Positions 59,467 through 64,000 of a DNA stretch of 64,000 nucleotides are shown here, one piece after another (the first letter of the stretch is position 1; the number at the start of each line of letters is the position of its first letter). Origin of the DNA: Acinetobacter sp. ANC 4470 (GTDB lineage Bacteria; Pseudomonadota; Gammaproteobacteria; Pseudomonadales; Moraxellaceae); the NCBI RefSeq assembly GCF_002135335.1, contig NZ_NEGC01000002.1, positions 186,001-250,000 of the forward strand. The letters are read 5' to 3'. The notes under the pieces are model-generated. The model was given only the letters and a program-made list of their open reading frames with translations. It made no database searches and was not told the DNA's origin. Made by a program: the position numbers and the translations under genes.

Positions 59467-61632
59467 TTAATGATTTCTTGAAACACTGTCATTAACAATT
59501 CGTGGTGTAATAAAAATCAATAGCTCACTCTTTTTATCCGTTTTCGCATCTTTACGGAATAAACGCCCCACATAAGGCAAATCTCCAAGGAAAGGCACCT
59601 TAGTCTGACTCGTAGAAGTCAGCTGTTCAAAGATCCCTCCAAGCACAACTGTCTCACCATTATCCACCAATACATTGGTATTGATCTCATTCTTGTTAAT
59701 TGTGTATTGACCTGTTGGCGTAGGCGTACCCACTGAGTCATTTTTAATTTTCAACATCATTTGAATTTTACCATCAGGCGTAATGCTTGGGGTCACATCC
59801 AAACTTAAAGTTGCATCCACAAATTCTGTTTTAGAAACAGCATTTGCACCGCCCCCTTCTGAAGACTGATAAGGAATTTGTGTCCCTGATGCAACTTTAG
59901 CGGGCTGCTTATCTGCAGTGAGGACTTTTGGTGTCGAAATAACTTCACCATAACCATCCGCTTGTAATGCAGAAAGTTCTAAATCCAACATAAAATCAGA
60001 CAAACTAATTAAACCAAATGCAATACTGCTTGCCCCCGGAGCTGTTACGCCTAAATCGACATTTAGATTATCTGGGCGCTGAATCGTATATTTACCCTCA
60101 TCATCAGGTGTTTTTAAATCCCATAAGGTCGTATCACTACCGCCAACAAGTAAATTGTTATTGCTATTAATACCTTGAGATAAAATCCCCCATTTCACAC
60201 CCATTTCTTTGGTAAAGTCTGTTGAAGCACGAACAATACGTGCCTCAACCATAACTTGTTTAACTGCAATATCGAGCAAGTCAATCATTTTACGAACTTT
60301 ATCAACATTTTGGACAGTGTCATTGATAATTAATGTATTGGTACGCGCATCAACCGAAATCGTTCCTCGAGGACTCAATAAACTTTCACTAGAATTACCA
60401 CCACTATTGGATCCGCCACTATTTGATCCATTCCCATTTGATGATTTAGTTTCGGTAATTAACCTTTCAATATCAGTAGCTTTTGCATAACTTAATTTAA
60501 TATATTCCGTTTGAATCGGAGCAAGTTTAATACTTTGAGCAATGGCTTTCGCCTCTTCTTCTTCTGATTTGATTAACTCAGCAACAGGAGCAATCCAAAT
60601 CACACTTCCATTACGACGTTTATCTAAATTTTTTGTTTTTAGAATAATATCCAGTGCTTGATCCCATGGCACATCTTTTAAACGCAAGGTGATATTTCCT
60701 TGCACGGTATCGGCTGCAACCATATTAATTTCAGTAAAGTCAGCCAATAACTGTAGAACTCGACGTACTTCTATATCCTGAAAATCAAGGGAAATCTTTT
60801 TACCCGCATAAGTATTTGCAGCTTTTGGTTTCAGTGGACTTTTATCCTCTGGACGTTTCAAGCTGATGGTGAGCTTATTATCAGCTTGGTATGCCATGTA
60901 TTCATAGCTTCCAGCCGTCTGAATGGTCACCACACCATTTCCACCATCATTATGTGCATCAATCGTGGATACAGGTGTTGCAAAATCATTGACGTTTAAG
61001 CGACGCGCCAAATGTGTAGGCACTTTATTTCCTAAAGTCCTGACCACAACCTTACTGCCTTGTTGTTGTACATCGACTGGCGTATTCGTCCCCAATAAAT
61101 CAATAACAATTTGCCCTTCACCTTGACCGCCACGCTGGAAACCAATATTGGAAATTCCTTGTGCCGATTTCTGGGCAGCGACATTCTGAGTGCCAACAGC
61201 ATTACCCGCAGCATTAATTTTTAAAATAAAGGTATTACCTTCAACACGTGTCGTGAAGGCACCTGCATCCGCCAAATTTACCGTTAAACGCGAACGCTGT
61301 GCATCAGAACTCACATCAATAGAACTGGCTTCTTGAGTTGCAACTGCAATGCTATTTTGTTTTAAATTCTGCTGTGCTTTATCAAAATCAAGAACCAAAC
61401 GTGATGGTTGCTCTAATTGATAGGCTTGAGGTTGTGGTGGTAAGCCATTAAACATGACACGAATTTCTGTACCTTGGTCTGCAATTTGCATCGGTACAAT
61501 ATTGGTAATACTGACTTGTGCATTCGCAACTTGCATTACTGCAATCGCCACAGCACCCATAGAAAATTGACGGAACAAATGGTTCATTGTATTGCCATCC
61601 CCAAATATAAAATCTTTAAAACTGTTATTCAT
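59467..61632 (-). CDS. pilQ: Type IV pilus secretin PilQ
   Basis: The 721-residue precursor forms the outer-membrane secretin ring. N-terminal AMIN domains (about 45-270) are followed by N0/N1 domains (KISLDFQDIEVRRVLQLLADFTEINMV), a Ser/Gly/Asn-rich linker, and the secretin core with VPFLGDLPYVGRLFR and ELLIFITPRIV. The start at 61632 has AAGGAATAAAA upstream. An inner ATG at 61587, with GGGGAT ahead, gives a compact signal peptide MNHLFRQFSMGAVAIAVMQ and is a good alternative. It is the last pil gene of the operon, 16 bases after pilP. The same channel would serve DNA uptake in competent strains. Confidence 0.94.
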   Translation of the reverse strand: MNNSFKDFIFGDGNTMNHLFRQFSMGAVAIAVMQVANAQVSITNIVPMQIADQGTEIRVMFNGLPPQPQAYQLEQPSRLVLDFDKAQQNLKQNSIAVATQEASSIDVSSDAQRSRLTVNLADAGAFTTRVEGNTFILKINAAGNAVGTQNVAAQKSAQGISNIGFQRGGQGEGQIVIDLLGTNTPVDVQQQGSKVVVRTLGNKVPTHLARRLNVNDFATPVSTIDAHNDGGNGVVTIQTAGSYEYMAYQADNKLTISLKRPEDKSPLKPKAANTYAGKKISLDFQDIEVRRVLQLLADFTEINMVAADTVQGNITLRLKDVPWDQALDIILKTKNLDKRRNGSVIWIAPVAELIKSEEEEAKAIAQSIKLAPIQTEYIKLSYAKATDIERLITETKSSNGNGSNSGGSNSGGNSSESLLSPRGTISVDARTNTLIINDTVQNVDKVRKMIDLLDIAVKQVMVEARIVRASTDFTKEMGVKWGILSQGINSNNNLLVGGSDTTLWDLKTPDDEGKYTIQRPDNLNVDLGVTAPGASSIAFGLISLSDFMLDLELSALQADGYGEVISTPKVLTADKQPAKVASGTQIPYQSSEGGGANAVSKTEFVDATLSLDVTPSITPDGKIQMMLKIKNDSVGTPTPTGQYTINKNEINTNVLVDNGETVVLGGIFEQLTSTSQTKVPFLGDLPYVGRLFRKDAKTDKKSELLIFITPRIVNDSVSRNH

Positions 61633-61648
61633 TTTTATTCCTTTAAAC

Positions 61649-62176
61649 TTACGGCGCAGGTCCAATTAAGATAAGACTTCTTGGACGCTCCACGTATCCT
61701 TCTCGCCCATCTGGAATAATTTCCACGAGATCAATTTGTGTTGGTGTAATCTTCACCACACGACCGTGATTAACACCCATAAAACTACCGAGTTGTATGC
61801 GTTCAATTTCACCATCTGGCGTTTGAATCAATGCCAAAATTTGCCCAGATTGATTGCGCATACTGCCCTTCATATTTAGGGACTCAATTGCATAACTTTC
61901 TAAGGGTTGTGGTTGACGTGACAAATTAGGATAGACACGTTTTCCAGCCATAATTTGCAATTCAGCAGCCAGAGAGCCTGGTAAAAAAGGACTTTTGAGC
62001 TGATGTGCTGAATAATCAAATGTTGGCACAGGTGTAAACACTGGTGCTGGTTCAATCGGTAAAGGGGGTTGATTACGAATACTCGCCATTTGCTCATTCA
62101 CAGCATCAATACGAGAATCACATCCAACCAATAACAATCCCAACATCAGGCTTAAAGTAATTTTTTCTATTTTCAT
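61649..62176 (-). CDS. pilP: Pilus assembly lipoprotein PilP
   Basis: This 175-residue inner-membrane lipoprotein has lipobox LLLVGCDS. A proline-rich linker follows, then the PilP beta domain with ESLNMKGSMRNQSGQILALIQTPDGEIERIQLGSFMG (about residues 90-126). It links PilNO to PilQ across the periplasm. It overlaps pilO by one base. Confidence 0.94.
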   Translation of the reverse strand: MKIEKITLSLMLGLLLVGCDSRIDAVNEQMASIRNQPPLPIEPAPVFTPVPTFDYSAHQLKSPFLPGSLAAELQIMAGKRVYPNLSRQPQPLESYAIESLNMKGSMRNQSGQILALIQTPDGEIERIQLGSFMGVNHGRVVKITPTQIDLVEIIPDGREGYVERPRSLILIGPAP

Positions 62177-62931
62177 TACTGTGTCCCCCCTGCTACAGTA
62201 GGTGAGCCAGCAGTTGCACTATCCGTCGAATTAGCTGTTCCAGTGGCTGATGAGCTGTTGTCCGTATTTCCAATGTAACGGTATGTTTTAGCTTTAACAT
62301 TATAAGTGACTTGAGGAATATCGGTTTTTTTCTCTTTATTTTCCGTTGCTGTAATATCGAAATCATGCAAAGTCACAATACGCGGCAATGCAGCAATACC
62401 ACTCACAAAAGAACCGAAGGCATGATAATCACCCGTCGCTTCAATCGAAATCGGTTGTTCAATAAAGAACTCTTGTTTCACTTCATTTTCTAAACGAATA
62501 TTTTTAAATTTCAGACCTGAATTCACACCACTGACGTTAATATCTTCAACCAATCCTGGAATTTCAGTTTCTTTTGGTAATTGTTCTAATTGCTGATTAA
62601 AGTTTGCTTCCATTTCCAGTAGTTGTGCTTGTAACTGTTGCAAATTACGCAGCTTTGAATCTTTTTCACGAAATTCATTGAGTAAATTTTGCTCTTGCGC
62701 ATGAGCATTGGAAATATCATCTAACTTACTCTTAATCGATGCGAAATAACCCAGCAGAGCAATCATCATGATAATCAAAATCCAGCAAGTAATTTTGACT
62801 GATAATGGCCAACCACCATAGTTGTTCATATCTAAGGTATTGAACTGTTGAAGAAACTTATCCAGCGTCATCTTCTTTTTAGTCGCAACACCTTCTTTTG
62901 GATTTAATTCATCAAATTCATCGAGACTCAT
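62176..62931 (-). CDS. pilO: Pilus assembly protein PilO
   Basis: The 251-residue bitopic protein has one membrane helix (about 47-67), a coiled coil (roughly 75-120) and a ferredoxin-like periplasmic domain with PGLVEDINVSGVNSGLKF. It forms the alignment complex with PilN. The C-terminus is Ser/Thr/Gly-rich. It overlaps pilN by 4 bases and pilP by one. Confidence 0.94.
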   Translation of the reverse strand: MSLDEFDELNPKEGVATKKKMTLDKFLQQFNTLDMNNYGGWPLSVKITCWILIIMMIALLGYFASIKSKLDDISNAHAQEQNLLNEFREKDSKLRNLQQLQAQLLEMEANFNQQLEQLPKETEIPGLVEDINVSGVNSGLKFKNIRLENEVKQEFFIEQPISIEATGDYHAFGSFVSGIAALPRIVTLHDFDITATENKEKKTDIPQVTYNVKAKTYRYIGNTDNSSSATGTANSTDSATAGSPTVAGGTQ

Positions 62932-63568
62932 TGTGCTGCCCCCGCTGTTGAATTAGCTGTATTGGGTTGTACTTCTGGTTCTTTTGGCGCTGCAATTTCA
63001 TCTAAATCAGCAGTCACCACAAATGAACCATAACTCTCCTCAACACGTGGTACGACAGAGCTTGGTACTTTATCTTTTTTCTCTTCTACAGCTAAGAAAG
63101 AATTCATAAAGGCATTACGATACCAAGGGGATGCCTCTAAATTACGTAAAAATTCCGCAACTGTATTTGGACTTTCCGCTTTCCCTTCAATGGTAAATTT
63201 ATCGCCTACACGAGAAAATTTAGTAATATACAAATTACTTGGTGTCACGCGTACCATTTCATCAATCAGACGAACGGCAATCGGTCTTTGTCCTTGTAAA
63301 CCTTGAATCAGCTTCATACGTTCAATAATCGCATCACGCTGCTTTTCCAAGCCTTCTAAAGACTTCAATTGCACATCAAGATTTTGATTGGTACTGGTAA
63401 TCAGTTGATTAGCCTGTTCTTGGTCTTCAAGTTTATGGTTATAGTAAAACCATGCCAGTGCAACCGCTAAAACCCCGATTAATGCCGCCCCAATACAAAT
63501 TGCAATAAATTGTTTTTTTCGTTTCTCTCTTAGCTCATCACGCCAAGGGAGTAAGTTAATTCTTGCCA

Positions 63569-63569
<1 letters not shown>
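62928..63569 (-). CDS. pilN: Pilus assembly protein PilN
   Basis: The 213-residue bitopic protein begins MARINLLPWRDELREKRKK, the conserved cytoplasmic PilM-binding motif (INLLPWR). A membrane helix (about 22-43), a coiled coil and the periplasmic ferredoxin-like domain follow. It overlaps pilM by one base, so translation is coupled. Confidence 0.95.

Positions 63570-64000
<431 letters not shown>

Overview
The window is A+T-rich gammaproteobacterial chromosome. Gene content and order point to Acinetobacter or a close relative: gltBD, a SPOR-domain gene, aroB, aroK and pilQPONM lie in a row, the pilin/tfpZ/tfpO block sits near lemA, and rne and rluC are divergent. Species cannot be told from this alone. 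Both ends cut a gene: ptsP at the left edge and pilM at the right edge.

Layout. 1-10 kb holds the ptsP end, a small basic protein, an FAD amine oxidase, an AidB-type acyl-CoA dehydrogenase with a divergent TetR regulator, a clade-3 catalase, a DCC/DoxX pair, a metallo-beta-lactamase-fold hydrolase and a cation diffusion facilitator. 10-24 kb is a complete hca/mhp-type catabolic island for 3-phenylpropionate/cinnamate: hcaR faces hcaE-hcaF-hcaC-hcaB-mhpB-hcaD, followed by a DUF1345 membrane protein, an mhpC-like hydrolase, an OprD-type porin and mhpD-mhpF-mhpE. Together these would import the acid, dihydroxylate and re-aromatise the ring, cleave it, and yield pyruvate, acetyl-CoA and succinate or fumarate. 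The ring-cleavage gene mhpB is broken by an in-frame TAA, so the route may be blocked.

24-34 kb holds a frameshifted glutathione S-transferase and its neighbouring WYL regulator with an in-frame TGA, a Gph-like phosphatase, rluC, rne with a long structured leader, and an acyl-CoA synthetase. Four tRNA-Lys genes follow (three identical UUU, one CUU). 34-42.5 kb holds a PspC protein, an HPP-CBS membrane protein, a lone SIR2-like protein with a helical/TPR-like tail (a candidate anti-phage effector), glyQS, and a DUF1214-like gene that has lost its 5' end.

42.8-64 kb holds an O-oligosaccharyltransferase (tfpO/pglL), tfpZ and two tandem type IV pilins, the first with a well-matched sigma-54 promoter. 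Next come two TPM-domain proteins with lemA, a PF10118-like protein, gltD and gltB, a SPOR-domain protein, aroB, aroK and the pilus assembly operon pilMNOPQ. The most notable observations are three disrupted genes within 14 kb (11.6, 24.5 and 25.5 kb), the SIR2-TPR gene, a palindromic insertion inside the hca operon, and a pair of near-identical palindromes with compensating base changes.
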